A stretch of DNA of 64,000 nt from Xanthobacteraceae bacterium (GTDB lineage: Bacteria; Pseudomonadota; Alphaproteobacteria; Rhizobiales; Xanthobacteraceae). The stretch spans positions 124,001-188,000 of the forward strand of contig JAIELW010000001.1 in NCBI GenBank assembly GCA_019752575.1, in the 5' to 3' direction. Shown piece after piece: positions 25,051 to 34,209 of the stretch. How positions within the stretch are numbered: the stretch's first letter is position 1; each line of letters opens with the position of its first letter. Position numbers and translations under genes: made by a program. The notes under the pieces are model-generated. The model was not told the DNA's origin. It saw only the letters and a program-made list of their open reading frames with translations, and made no database searches.

Positions 25051-26557
25051 TGCGAACCCCTTTGGCGTCGCGCTCGCGCAATTCGGTTTTCAGAATTTTT
25101 CCGTAATTGTTCTTCGGCAGCGCATCGACAAACACATAATGCTTCGGCCGCTTGAAGCGCGCGATGTTCGAAAGACACAGCGAATCGAGTTCCTTCTCGC
25201 CGGCATCGCCCACGACATAGGCAACGACGACCTCACCCCATTCGGTGTCTGGGCGCCCGATGACGGAGACTTCGCGGACCTTGCCGTGCTTGAGTAAAAT
25301 CTCCTCGACCTCGCGCGGATAGATATTGCTGCCGCCGGAAATGATCATGTCCTTCGAACGGTCTTTCAGCGTGAGGTAGCCCTCCTCGTCGAATGCGCCG
25401 ACATCGCCGGTATGCAACCAGCCGTTGGCGAGCGTCTTCTTTGTCGCTTCCTCGTTTTTCCAGTAGCCCGCCATCACTACATCGCCGCGGCAAAGAATCT
25501 CGCCGATCTCGCCTGCTGGAAGCGGATTGTCTTTGGCGCCGCCGATACGAACTTCGAGACAGGAATAGGGTGTGCCGGCGGAGCCGATGCGATCGAGCCA
25601 GCGCGGATGCGCGCTATCGGCGACTTCGCGCTTGGACAACTTCGTGATCGTCATCGGACTTTCGCCCTGTCCGTAGATCTGCGCGAGCTTCGGTCCGAAG
25701 CGGCCGAGCGCGCGGCGCACGTCCTCGACATACATCGGCGCGCCGCCCCAGACGAAGGTGCGGAGGTTATCCGCGTTGCAGTCCGCGCTGCTATCGACAA
25801 GGCGCTTGATCATGGTGGGAGCCGCGAACATCGACATGCGCGGCCATTTATCGATCAGCGCAAAAATTTCTTCCGGATCGAACGAGCCGGATTCCGGCAC
25901 CACATTCACGCCGCCCTTGGCGACATGCGGCATGATGTACATTCCGGAGCCGTGACTCATCGGGGCCGCGTGCAGAATCGGATCGCCGGTATTTGTCTCG
26001 TCGACTTCAGTCAAATAAGCGTGCGACGCCCAGTTCAAATTGCGATGCGTGAGCATCGCACCCTTCGGGCGGCCGGTAGTGCCGGACGTATAAAAGAGCC
26101 ACGCGAGATGATCGCCGCTGACTTCGGCAACCAGCGCCGGGCCGGTTTGCAATAGCCGCTCATACTCCGGGCCCTTGATGCGAATCAGCTTTTCGAGCGA
26201 CTTCGGCGCATGCGCGGAAACGTCCGCTTCCATGTCTTCGGAGACAAAACATGCACGTGCGCCGGAATGCTCGAGAATGTAGCCGAGCTCCGCGCCATGC
26301 AGCTTCGCATTCGCGGGCACGCCGGAAAGACCGGCATGCATAATACCGAACATGATCGCGACATAGTCGGGCTGGTTTTTCGAAATGATCGCAACACGGT
26401 CGCCGCGCTTCAAACCCATTGCGAGCAACCCGCCCGCGAGCTTCGCTGCACGGATCGAAAGCGCGCGATAATCGTGAACGGTTTTCTTGCCGAAGCCGAC
26501 CGCCGGCGCATCCGGAATTGCGCGCCCCGCTCTTGCCAGCCAATACGCGAGGTTCAT
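25043..26557 (-). CDS. Acyl-CoA synthetase / AMP-dependent ligase
   Basis: A 504-residue ANL-family ligase. The P-loop FYTSGTTGRPKGAML, the adenylate-binding YGQGES, the hinge TGDVGAFDEEGYLTLKDR with DMIISGGSNIYP, and the catalytic Lys in NNYGKILK are all present. It activates a carboxylic acid with ATP and CoA; medium or long fatty acids or aromatic acids are possible. It is followed by the SDR gene with an eight-base overlap and preceded by two tandem palindromes. Confidence 0.88.
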   Translation of the reverse strand: MNLAYWLARAGRAIPDAPAVGFGKKTVHDYRALSIRAAKLAGGLLAMGLKRGDRVAIISKNQPDYVAIMFGIMHAGLSGVPANAKLHGAELGYILEHSGARACFVSEDMEADVSAHAPKSLEKLIRIKGPEYERLLQTGPALVAEVSGDHLAWLFYTSGTTGRPKGAMLTHRNLNWASHAYLTEVDETNTGDPILHAAPMSHGSGMYIMPHVAKGGVNVVPESGSFDPEEIFALIDKWPRMSMFAAPTMIKRLVDSSADCNADNLRTFVWGGAPMYVEDVRRALGRFGPKLAQIYGQGESPMTITKLSKREVADSAHPRWLDRIGSAGTPYSCLEVRIGGAKDNPLPAGEIGEILCRGDVVMAGYWKNEEATKKTLANGWLHTGDVGAFDEEGYLTLKDRSKDMIISGGSNIYPREVEEILLKHGKVREVSVIGRPDTEWGEVVVAYVVGDAGEKELDSLCLSNIARFKRPKHYVFVDALPKNNYGKILKTELRERDAKGVRNA

Positions 26558-26558
26558 A

Positions 26559-26635
26559 CTAGTGGTCCGATTCTAACATTCGCATTCCGTTTTAGCGATC
26601 CTGATTGCGAATGTTAGAATCAAAAGGACCACTAG
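26559..26635. repeat. Long imperfect palindrome (first of two)
   Basis: CTAGTGGTCC followed by GATTCTAACATTCGCA (26559-26584) is the reverse complement of 26606-26635 except for a four-base TTTT insertion in the right arm. The loop is about 21 bases. It begins two bases upstream of the ligase start codon, so it would fold in the 5' leader. Confidence 0.85.
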
Positions 26636-26648
26636 CTAATATAAATTT

Positions 26649-26726
26649 CTAGTGCAGTTTAGGATTTGACATTCGCGTTGTGAACCCGTCGCAAGTGGTT
26701 CGCGAATGTCAAATCCACTGCACTAG
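26649..26726. repeat. Long imperfect palindrome (second of two)
   Basis: Arms at 26649-26677 (CTAGTGCAG...GACATTCGCG) and 26701-26726 are reverse complements apart from a three-base insertion in the left arm. It shares ends (CTAGTG) and the ACATTCGC core with the first palindrome, so both belong to one repeat family. Its right edge overlaps the maf stop codon. Confidence 0.85.
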
Positions 26727-27346
26727 TCCGGTCTCACCCAATTGTAGTGAATCGGGAAGCCTTCGCCCATGAGCATCGTGGCTGTTTCGAACAATGGCAT
26801 GCCGACGACGTTCGGATAGGAGCCGACGAGCTTCACGACGAAACTTCCGGCGAGTCCCTGGATCGCATAACCGCCGGCCTTGCCGCGCCATTCGCCCGAG
26901 GCGAGATAGGATTCGAGATCGAGCGAAGAAAGCCGCTTGAAGCGAACGCGCGATTCCACGAGCCGCGTCCTGATCGAGTTCTGCGGCGTCACGAGACAGA
27001 CGCCGGAGTAAACGCGGTGCGTGCGGCCCGACAACAAGCGCAGACAGGCCGCTGCCTCTTCGAGGAGATCGGGCTTCGGCAGAATGCGCCGGCCGACCGC
27101 GACCACAGTGTCCGCGCCGAGAATATACGCACCGCGCAGTTCTTCGTTGTCGCGCACGCGCTCGATCACTTTCTCGGCCTTCTCGCGCGCGAGGCGAACG
27201 GCAAGCGTGCGCGGCAACTCGCCGCGATCCGGCGTCTCGTCGACCTCGGCCGGCATCAAGGCGTCCGGCTCAAGGCCGATCTGCGCAAGAAGCGCGAGAC
27301 GGCGCGGCGAGCCGGAAGCGAGCACGAATTTGGGGCGTCCGATCAT
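26723..27346 (-). CDS. maf: Maf-like nucleotide pyrophosphatase
   Basis: A 207-residue Maf/Ham1-fold protein. [18 protein letters not shown] at the N-terminus is the Maf signature, with [14 protein letters not shown] and [13 protein letters not shown]. Maf proteins hydrolyse non-canonical or canonical NTPs (dTTP/UTP or modified pyrimidines) to the monophosphate, and affect septum formation when overproduced. The final stop codon lies in a palindrome. The gene sits 79 bases from the phosphatase gene; infA, often in this gap in related genomes, is absent. Confidence 0.92.
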   Translation of the reverse strand: MIGRPKFVLASGSPRRLALLAQIGLEPDALMPAEVDETPDRGELPRTLAVRLAREKAEKVIERVRDNEELRGAYILGADTVVAVGRRILPKPDLLEEAAACLRLLSGRTHRVYSGVCLVTPQNSIRTRLVESRVRFKRLSSLDLESYLASGEWRGKAGGYAIQGLAGSFVVKLVGSYPNVVGMPLFETATMLMGEGFPIHYNWVRPD

Positions 27347-27425
27347 GCGGCGGTTCTTCTTACTTATCGGGGAGCATAGCCGGGCGAAGGACTACCGGAA
27401 AAGCCACTTGAAAGAAACGCCCGCT

Positions 27426-27881
27426 TCATGCCCTCGGGCCGAAGCGCTGCTTGATTTTGCGGACCAGTTCGTCCCGGACGTTCCGATAGGCTTCCAGCTT
27501 CTGGTCGCGGCTACCCTCGACGATGGTCGGATCGGTGGTCGGCCAATACTCCACTTCAATCGGCAGCTTGCGGGTCAGTTCCAGTGCGCGGTGGTGCGCC
27601 TGCGGCGACAGGCTGATCGCAAGATCGAAGCTCAACCCCTCGTCGTCCTCGCGTTCCTCGACCGTCGTCGGCTTGTGTTTCGATAAATCGATACCGATTT
27701 CGTCCATGACCGCCGTGACGAACGGATCGACCTCGCCTTTGCGGACGCCCGCGGAGGTCACGTAAATAGATTTGCCGAAGAAGTGTTTCGTCATCGCCGC
27801 CGCCATTGGCGACCGGATCGAATTCTGCCCGCACAGAAAAAGCACCGCTTGCGGGCGCTTCTGGCCGGGCTTCTCTTCCAT
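27426..27881 (-). CDS. Low molecular weight phosphotyrosine phosphatase / ArsC-like protein
   Basis: A 151-residue LMW-PTP fold. The P-loop CGQNSIR (Cys17 to Arg23) fits CX5R and is followed by SPMAAAM. The general acid region is TTDPT. This version is conserved next to UPF0262 and hisD in many Hyphomicrobiales; whether it acts on proteins or as an arsenate reductase is not known. It starts seven bases after UPF0262. Confidence 0.85.
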   Translation of the reverse strand: MEEKPGQKRPQAVLFLCGQNSIRSPMAAAMTKHFFGKSIYVTSAGVRKGEVDPFVTAVMDEIGIDLSKHKPTTVEEREDDEGLSFDLAISLSPQAHHRALELTRKLPIEVEYWPTTDPTIVEGSRDQKLEAYRNVRDELVRKIKQRFGPRA

Positions 27882-27888
27882 GAAAGCG

Positions 27889-28374
27889 TCAACCCTTCCA
27901 GTGCAGCGCGCAGATCAAGGTGAACAGGCGCCGCGCGGTGTCGAAATCGACCACGACTTTTTCCTTCAGCCGCTCCACGAGGATGCGCGAGCCCTCGTCG
28001 TGCAGCCCCCGGCGGCCCATGTCGATCGCCTCGATCCTCTGCGGTGTCTCGGTCTTGATCGCAGAGTAATATGAATCGCAGATCATGAAATAGTCGCGCA
28101 CAACTTTCCTAAGCGGCGTCAGCGACAGAAGATGCGTAATCACCTCGTCGCCGTTTTCGCGCGCGATCGCGAGCACCAGACGCTGCTCGGAAAGCGAAAT
28201 GTTCAGCGCATAAGGACCGCTGTCGTCGCCGACCGGCTCGAAATGATTGCTCTCGATCAGATCGTAGATCGCGATCGCGCGCTCGTGTTCGACGTCCGGA
28301 TTTGAGCGGCCGATGGACTGCTCGTCCAGCTTGACCAAGACGAGCCGCTTTTTCGGATCGGCGTTATCGGTCAT
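27889..28374 (-). CDS. UPF0262 family protein
   Basis: A 161-residue cytoplasmic protein conserved in Alphaproteobacteria and always near hisD. It begins [19 protein letters not shown] and contains [12 protein letters not shown] and [14 protein letters not shown], typical of the family. I chose ATG 28374; the longer frame uses a TTG overlapping the hisD stop. No biochemical function is established. Confidence 0.88.
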   Translation of the reverse strand: MTDNADPKKRLVLVKLDEQSIGRSNPDVEHERAIAIYDLIESNHFEPVGDDSGPYALNISLSEQRLVLAIARENGDEVITHLLSLTPLRKVVRDYFMICDSYYSAIKTETPQRIEAIDMGRRGLHDEGSRILVERLKEKVVVDFDTARRLFTLICALHWKG

Positions 28375-28388
28375 ACGTGGAGGACCAA

Positions 28389-29684
28389 TCAATCCCGGTT
28401 GAGGCGAATGGAAATCGAGCGCGCATGCGCCTGCAGGCCCTCAGCCTCGCCGAGTGTGATGGCAGCGCCGCCGAGTGCGCGAAGCTGTTCCGCTTCGAGC
28501 TTCAGGATGGACGAGCGCTTCATAAAGTCGAGTACGCCAAGGCCGGATGCGTAGCGTGCGGCGCGCGCGGTCGGAAGCACGTGGTTCGAGCCGCCGACAT
28601 AATCGCCGATGGCCTCAGGCGTGTGCTGACCGAGGAAGAACGCACCGGCGTTGCGGATTTTTCCCATCATGCCTTCCGCGTCACTCGCAAAGATCTGCAC
28701 GTGCTCGGCGGCGATGCGGTCCGCGAGTGCAGGCGCCTCGGAAAGATTTTTCAGAAGAATGATTGCGCCGAAATTCTTCCAGCTCTCGCCAGCGATTTTT
28801 GCGCGCGGTAAAGACTTGAGTTGCGAGGCAACCGCTTTCGTTACCTGGCCGGCGAGTTCGCGGCTGTCGGTCATCAGGATCGACTGCGCCGCTTCGTCGT
28901 GCTCAGCCTGTGCCAGCAGGTCGGCTGCGATCCAGTCCGCATTCGCATTCTTATCGGCGATCACGAGCACTTCTGAGGGGCCTGCCACCATATCGATGCC
29001 GACCCGGCCAAAAACGAGACGCTTCGCGGCGGCGACATAGGCGTTGCCCGGACCCACGATCTTCGCGACCGGTGCAATCGTCTTCGTACCGTAGGCGAGC
29101 GCGGCAATCGCCTGCGCGCCGCCGACGCGATAGATTTCGGTGACGCCTGCGAGTTTCGCTGCCACCAGCACCAGCGGATTGATTGCGCCATCGGGTGCGG
29201 GCACGCACATCGCAATGCGCGGTACGTCAGCTACCACCGCAGGCACGGCGTTCATCAGCACGGAGGATGGATAAGCGGCCTTGCCGCCCGGCACATAAAT
29301 GCCGACGGACTCGAGCGCGCTCCAGCGATAGCCGAGCTCGACGCCCAGAGGATCGGCGTAGCGCTGATCCTGCGGCATCTGCTTCTTGTGATGCGCTTCG
29401 ATGCGGCTCTTCGCGAATTCGAGCGCTTCGAGCGTCTTCTTGTCCGCGCTCTCGAACGCAGCGTCGATCTCGCCCGGAGAAATCCGGATCGTTTCCGGCT
29501 TCAGATCGACGCGGTCGAATTTCTTCGAATACTCGATCAGCGCATCGTCGCCGCGCGTTTCCACGCCGCGCAGAATCTCGCGTACAGCGGCATCGACGTC
29601 TTCCGATGCCTCGCGCTTCGAGCCGAGGAAGGTTTCAAATCGCGCCACGAAATCGGAAGCGCTCGTTTCAAGGACAATTGGCAT
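28389..29684 (-). CDS. hisD: Histidinol dehydrogenase
   Basis: A 431-residue zinc enzyme that oxidises L-histidinol to histidine through histidinal, the last two steps of histidine synthesis, with two NAD. Landmarks: [60 protein letters not shown] (with zinc and catalytic residues), and [11 protein letters not shown]. The start at 29684 gives the normal length; the open frame upstream is antisense noise over DUF2948. It lies between DUF2948 and UPF0262 with small gaps. Confidence 0.95.
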   Translation of the reverse strand: MPIVLETSASDFVARFETFLGSKREASEDVDAAVREILRGVETRGDDALIEYSKKFDRVDLKPETIRISPGEIDAAFESADKKTLEALEFAKSRIEAHHKKQMPQDQRYADPLGVELGYRWSALESVGIYVPGGKAAYPSSVLMNAVPAVVADVPRIAMCVPAPDGAINPLVLVAAKLAGVTEIYRVGGAQAIAALAYGTKTIAPVAKIVGPGNAYVAAAKRLVFGRVGIDMVAGPSEVLVIADKNANADWIAADLLAQAEHDEAAQSILMTDSRELAGQVTKAVASQLKSLPRAKIAGESWKNFGAIILLKNLSEAPALADRIAAEHVQIFASDAEGMMGKIRNAGAFFLGQHTPEAIGDYVGGSNHVLPTARAARYASGLGVLDFMKRSSILKLEAEQLRALGGAAITLGEAEGLQAHARSISIRLNRD

Positions 29685-29694
29685 AGCGCTTCCG

Positions 29695-30132
29695 TCAGTC
29701 GTGTTGCGGGCGTTTTTTTGCGACCCACTCAGGGCCGAGATCGCGCATCGCCATCTCGATGCATTCGACATCGAGCTGGACCGCGGCATCGCCGGAGAAA
29801 TAAAGCGTGATCGTCCCGGAAGGCGCATCCTTCTCGGCAAATTCCACCGCGAGCAAATTCACCACTGCCTTCTCGTCTTTCAGATCGAGATTGCGAATGC
29901 GGGCGTTCAGCACGCGTTCGAAATGCAGGCCGGCGCGGCGGCGCACGGATTTCTCCTGTTCGCTCGCGGCAATCCAGTCGAAACGGTTGACGACCATGGC
30001 AAAGCGCTTTTCCGCGGGCAGATAGGCCATCTCGCCGACCTTCGCGACGGCATCCTGCAGGTGCGCGGAGACGATCGCGAGATCCTCACGCTCCATCGCA
30101 ACCAGTTTCAGCAGCGTGTTGTCAGCCGGCAT
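29695..30132 (-). CDS. DUF2948 family protein
   Basis: A 145-residue protein conserved between murA and hisD in Hyphomicrobiales. It begins LLKLVAMEREDLAIVSAHLQ and has RFAMVVNRFDWI and LDVECIEMAMRDLG near the end. Function is unknown. It is ten bases from hisD, so the two are likely co-transcribed. Confidence 0.88.
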   Translation of the reverse strand: MPADNTLLKLVAMEREDLAIVSAHLQDAVAKVGEMAYLPAEKRFAMVVNRFDWIAASEQEKSVRRRAGLHFERVLNARIRNLDLKDEKAVVNLLAVEFAEKDAPSGTITLYFSGDAAVQLDVECIEMAMRDLGPEWVAKKRPQHD

Positions 30133-30203
30133 CGCGTTTCGCTTTCCGTCCCCGCGAATAGCAGCGGGAGGACGACTCTCGCAAGGACGCGACTATACCC
30201 TGA

Positions 30204-31493
30204 TTAGCCCGATACGCGCTCGATCGAGGCACCGCAGCGGGCGAGCTTCTGCTCCAGCCGCTCGAAGCCGCGGTCGAGATGGTAGACGCGGTGGACGGTG
30301 GTTTCGCCTTCGGCGGCGAGCCCGCCGATCACGAGCGAGACGGAGGCGCGCAGATCGGTCGCCATGACCGGCGCGCCCTTAAGCTTTTCCACGCCTTGCA
30401 CGATCGCGGTTTCGCCATCGAGCGAGATATTCGCGCCCAAGCGGGCCAGCTCCTGCACGTGCATGAAGCGGTTCTCGAAGATCGTCTCGCGGATGCGCGA
30501 AGTACCCTTGGCGCGGCTCATCAGCGCCATGAACTGCGCCTGCAGATCGGTCGGAAAGCCGGGGAACGGCTCCGTCGTGACATCGACCGGCACGATCCCC
30601 GCGCCGTTCCGGGAAACGCGCAATCCCTCGTTCGTCACCGTGACTTTGGTGCCGGTGCCGCGCAACGTGTCGAGCGCCGCCACAAGCAGTTCCTCGCGTG
30701 CGCCCGCGAGCATCACGTCGCCGCCGGTCATCGCAACCGCCATTGCATAGGTGCCGGTTTCGATGCGATCCGGAAGCACGGCGTGACGCGCGCCATTCAA
30801 CTTGTCGCGGCCCTGAATGCGGATCGTGGAAGTGCCCGCGCCTTCGACCTTCGCGCCCATCGCAGTCAGGCAGTCGGCAACGTCCTTGATCTCCGGCTCG
30901 CGTGCTGCGTTCTCGATAACGGCTTCGCCTTTGGCGAGCGAAGCCGTGAGCAGTGCCGCGTGTGTCGCGCCCACCGAAACCTTCGGGAAGGAAATCTTCG
31001 CGCCGCGCAGGCCTTTCTTCGCCTTCGCGATCACATAGCCTTCCGAGATTTCGATCTCGCCGCCGAGCGAGCGCAATACATCGAGGTGGAAATCGACCGG
31101 CCTAGTTCCGATCGCGCAACCGCCGGGCAGCGAAACCTTCGCCTCGCCCGTGCGCGCCAGGAGCGGCCCGATGACCCAGAAGCTCGCGCGCATCTTCGAA
31201 ACGAGATGATAGGGCGCGGTGGTATCGACGATGTTCTTCGCCGAGAGCTCCAAGGTCTGGCCCGCGTTCTCCTCGTCGCCGGCGCGCTTGCCGGAGACCA
31301 TGATGTCCACGCCGTGATTGCCGAGGATGTATTGCAGCAGACCCACGTCCGCGAGACGCGGCACGTTGTCGAGGATCAGTTTTTCCTCGGTCAACAGGCT
31401 CGCGATCATCAGGGGAAGCGCAGCGTTCTTCGCCCCCGAAATGGGGATTGTGCCGTTCAGCGCGCGGCCGCCGTGGATCCGGATACGGTCCAA
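30204..31493 (-). CDS. murA: UDP-N-acetylglucosamine 1-carboxyvinyltransferase
   Basis: A 429-residue EPSP-synthase-fold enzyme that transfers enolpyruvate from PEP to UDP-GlcNAc, the first committed step of peptidoglycan synthesis. [17 protein letters not shown] carries the conserved Lys-Asn, and the fosfomycin-sensitive Cys is in [16 protein letters not shown] near residue 116. [12 protein letters not shown] and the [13 protein letters not shown] tail are also family marks. Since the Cys is present, fosfomycin sensitivity is expected. Confidence 0.96.
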   Translation of the reverse strand: MDRIRIHGGRALNGTIPISGAKNAALPLMIASLLTEEKLILDNVPRLADVGLLQYILGNHGVDIMVSGKRAGDEENAGQTLELSAKNIVDTTAPYHLVSKMRASFWVIGPLLARTGEAKVSLPGGCAIGTRPVDFHLDVLRSLGGEIEISEGYVIAKAKKGLRGAKISFPKVSVGATHAALLTASLAKGEAVIENAAREPEIKDVADCLTAMGAKVEGAGTSTIRIQGRDKLNGARHAVLPDRIETGTYAMAVAMTGGDVMLAGAREELLVAALDTLRGTGTKVTVTNEGLRVSRNGAGIVPVDVTTEPFPGFPTDLQAQFMALMSRAKGTSRIRETIFENRFMHVQELARLGANISLDGETAIVQGVEKLKGAPVMATDLRASVSLVIGGLAAEGETTVHRVYHLDRGFERLEQKLARCGASIERVSG

Positions 31494-31584
31494 CTTTTAC
31501 TCCTTCGGCTGCGCCGATTTCTCGTGATTTCGCTTTTCCTAGCCGACAGGAGTCGGCGAAACAATGGCGCCCGGCGCGGAGCGG

Positions 31585-31752
31585 TTAATCGCGCTCGCGG
31601 CCCGGTTCCGGCTTGGTGGCGGCCTGCCGCTCGTTTTCGGGCTTTTCAGCCCGCGCACGGGCTTGCGCCTTGCGCCGCTTGAGGTTTTCGCGCAATGCCG
31701 CGGCCAGCCGGGCCTCTTTCCGGAAGTCCGCAGAATTCGGCTTCTTGCTCAT
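31585..31752 (-). CDS. Small basic protein upstream of murA, 55 aa
   Basis: Starts MSKKPNSADFRKEARLAAAL and continues LRENLKRRKAQARAR, a pattern I recognise from small uncharacterised proteins near murA in Bradyrhizobium relatives. It is entirely helical and charged, with no known fold. An upstream Met at 31788 would extend it by 12 residues. Confidence 0.65.
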   Translation of the reverse strand: MSKKPNSADFRKEARLAAALRENLKRRKAQARARAEKPENERQAATKPEPGRERD

Positions 31753-31867
31753 ATCAGCCCCGGTATCGCGGGCGGGCGCCGCTTTCAAGCTTCGCTTGCC
31801 GGAGCCGGACCCCTATGGCAAACCCTGCCCGCGCGGCGCTTCGGCCTCCGCGATCAGACCCCGGTTT

Positions 31868-31942
31868 GCTGCCGTAGCTCAGTGGTAGAGCACCTCATTG
31901 GTAATGAGGAGGTCCACAGTTCAATCCTGTGCGGCAGCACCA
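31868..31942 (+). tRNA. tRNA-Thr (GGT)
   Basis: A 75-base plus-strand tRNA, GCTGCCGTAGCTCAG to GCGGCAGCACCA with encoded CCA. The acceptor stem GCTGCCG/CGGCAGC pairs perfectly. The anticodon loop TTGGTAA gives GGT, reading Thr ACC/ACU codons. It lies between the small protein and the AbrB-like gene, and no repeat marks it as an integration site. Confidence 0.95.
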
Positions 31943-31952
31943 TTCCAACGTA

Positions 31953-33089
31953 TCAACGCTTTTTCCTTTTGCGCGCGGGCCTCGCGCTACGTCTCTTGCG
32001 CTTGGGCGGCAGCGCCGCGGCGTAGGCCGCCTTTCCGAATAGTCCGCGCGCAACGAACGGCAAGCACAGCGCGATCAGCACGAAGCGCGCGAGATGATGC
32101 GCGCCGACGAACGCCGGATCGAGCCCGATCATGAAGGCGAGAATCGTCATCGCCTCGAGGCCGCCCGGCGCGAAAGCGACGATGGTCTTTGCAATATTCT
32201 CGTCTGTGAACCATGCCGCCAGTAGCGCGAAGGCGACGGAGACGATGAGCGCAACGATGAACGCGCCGATCGAATCGACGAGCAGCCGTTTGATCATCGC
32301 AAACGTGGTGCCAACGAAGCGCGTGCCGGTGAATGCGCCGAGGATCACAAACGACGAAAGCAGCAGGAACGTAGGGATGTTTCCCTGCACATAACCGCTG
32401 CCGTGCAGAAATCCATTGACCAGCATAGGCCCGATCAGCAATCCGCCCGGCACGCGGAGACGTTCGAAGAGAAGCGCGGAAACGACGCCGGTCGCCGCCA
32501 TGATGAGTGTGTCGTTCAACGTCGCGGCGTGAATTCCGGCGGAAGGCGGAATCGCGCCAACCGAAGCGGACAGTCCAGCCGCGAGCAACATTCCGGGCAA
32601 CGCCGCGATCAAGAAGAACACGCGCACGGTCTGCACGAAGGCGACCATGCGCACGTCGACCTTCGCATCGGACGCCATCGCAAGCACCGCGGAAAGCGCG
32701 CCAGGGGCGCTTGCGTACAACGTCTCGCGATAATTCCACTTCGAGACGTAGCGCAGATAGAGCATCACCGCGCCCATCGTGATGGGCAGCGACAGCGTGA
32801 GGAGCGCGAGCGTAATCGGCCAAGTACGGATGCCGGCGATGGTTTCCGGCGTCACCGCCGCGCCGAGCGAAATGCCGAGCACGACAAAGATTATTTTGCG
32901 CAGGAGATCCGGCACATAGACCGGCAGGCCAAGCAGCGCGAGCGCCGACACTGCGACCAGTGCACCCGCGAGCCACGCGGCGGGCAATTCCAGAAATGCA
33001 AAGACTGCGCCGCCGAGGGCGGCGAGCGCGAGAGTTATTGCGGCGATGAGGAGAGGCGGAAGGCGGCGCCAGGAATCGAGGAAGGACAT
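31953..33089 (-). CDS. AbrB-duplication membrane protein (putative transporter)
   Basis: A 378-residue protein with about ten membrane helices arranged as two repeats: LPPLLIAAITLALAALGGAV ... LPVYVPDLLRK and later GGLLIGPMLVNGFLHGSGYV. The family is labelled AbrB in databases because of a sequence duplication, not because of DNA binding. YASAPGALSAVLAMASDA and FAPGGLEAMTILAFMIGLDP are the conserved repeated motifs. The C-terminus is a basic tail rich in Lys and Arg. Some members have been linked to ammonia monooxygenase in annotation only. Substrate unknown. Confidence 0.82.
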   Translation of the reverse strand: MSFLDSWRRLPPLLIAAITLALAALGGAVFAFLELPAAWLAGALVAVSALALLGLPVYVPDLLRKIIFVVLGISLGAAVTPETIAGIRTWPITLALLTLSLPITMGAVMLYLRYVSKWNYRETLYASAPGALSAVLAMASDAKVDVRMVAFVQTVRVFFLIAALPGMLLAAGLSASVGAIPPSAGIHAATLNDTLIMAATGVVSALLFERLRVPGGLLIGPMLVNGFLHGSGYVQGNIPTFLLLSSFVILGAFTGTRFVGTTFAMIKRLLVDSIGAFIVALIVSVAFALLAAWFTDENIAKTIVAFAPGGLEAMTILAFMIGLDPAFVGAHHLARFVLIALCLPFVARGLFGKAAYAAALPPKRKRRSARPARKRKKR

Positions 33090-33153
33090 AGGCTTTCGAT
33101 AGCAACGCTGTGCAAGCGGCGCTACTTCCGACAGCGCATGGGCACTATCTCAC

Positions 33154-34209
33154 TCAGCGCAGCCCCGCATTAATCTTCTCTAACGCCGTGCTGCCCGGAC
33201 AAAGATCGGCATCGGACAGAGAATTCAGCGGGCGCTTGGTGACGCCCAGACGGTCCTGCAGGTCTTCGGAATCTGCCTCGACATAGAGAAGCCCGGTGAC
33301 GATCTCGCCGCGCGCGTTGTGGCGCTGGATGAAATTCATCACCGATGCGCGGTCGGTGGGGTCGTGATCCTCGGCGAGTTTTTTCAGCCGAAGCACCGAG
33401 CCGTCATGCTGGGTGACATTGACGGTCGTTCCCGGATCGTGATCGAGGATGATTTCTTCCTTGCCTTCGATGAATTCGAGCGCGTTCACCGCTTCGTTGT
33501 GCTCGCGCACGTAATCGAAGCTCTTGGTCGAGCCTACGTGATTGTTGAAAGCGACGCAGGGCGAGAGCACGTCGAGAAACGCCGCGCCTTTGTGCGCGAT
33601 CGCGGCCTTGATCAGTTCGACAAGCTGCTTCTTGTCGCCGGAGAACGAACGGCCGACGAAGGAGGCCCCTGCGATCAGCGCGAGCGAGACGAGGTCCATC
33701 GGGCTATCCGGATTGCCCGCGCCCTTCTTCGATTTCGAACCCTTGTCGGCGGTCGCGGAGAACTGGCCTTTGGTCAGGCCATAAACGCCGTTGTTCTCGA
33801 CGATATAAACCATATTCACGCCGCGGCGGATGCAATGCGCGAACTGGCCGAGGCCGATCGAGGCCGAGTCGCCGTCGCCGGAAATGCCCATGTAAACGAG
33901 ATCGCGGTTCGCAAGATTGGCGCCGGTGAGTACCGACGGCATGCGGCCGTGCACCGAGTTGAAGCCGTGGCTTTGGCCCAAGAAATAGGTTGGCGTCTTC
34001 GACGAGCAGCCGATACCGGAAAGTTTCGCGAGGCGATGCGGCGGCAGATCGATTTCGAAGCACGCCTGAATTATCGCTGCCGAAATCGAATCGTGCCCGC
34101 AACCCGCGCAAAGCGTCGAGACCGATCCTTCGTAATCGCGGCGCGTGAAGCCGAGCGCGTTCGCGGGCAACTTCGGATGATGGAGTTTCGGTTTCGTGAT
34201 CCAGGTCAC
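33154..34209 (-). CDS. 2-oxoacid:ferredoxin oxidoreductase, beta (TPP) subunit
   Basis: A 351-residue subunit with the thiamine-diphosphate site MGISGDGDSASIGLGQFAHC and ENNGVYGLTKGQFS, plus CAGCGHDSI near the N-terminus. This is the KorB/PorB-like half of a 2-oxoglutarate or related ferredoxin oxidoreductase, which decarboxylates a 2-oxoacid to acyl-CoA and reduces ferredoxin. The stop of the alpha subunit overlaps its start by four bases. Confidence 0.9.
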   Translation of the reverse strand: MTWITKPKLHHPKLPANALGFTRRDYEGSVSTLCAGCGHDSISAAIIQACFEIDLPPHRLAKLSGIGCSSKTPTYFLGQSHGFNSVHGRMPSVLTGANLANRDLVYMGISGDGDSASIGLGQFAHCIRRGVNMVYIVENNGVYGLTKGQFSATADKGSKSKKGAGNPDSPMDLVSLALIAGASFVGRSFSGDKKQLVELIKAAIAHKGAAFLDVLSPCVAFNNHVGSTKSFDYVREHNEAVNALEFIEGKEEIILDHDPGTTVNVTQHDGSVLRLKKLAEDHDPTDRASVMNFIQRHNARGEIVTGLLYVEADSEDLQDRLGVTKRPLNSLSDADLCPGSTALEKINAGLR

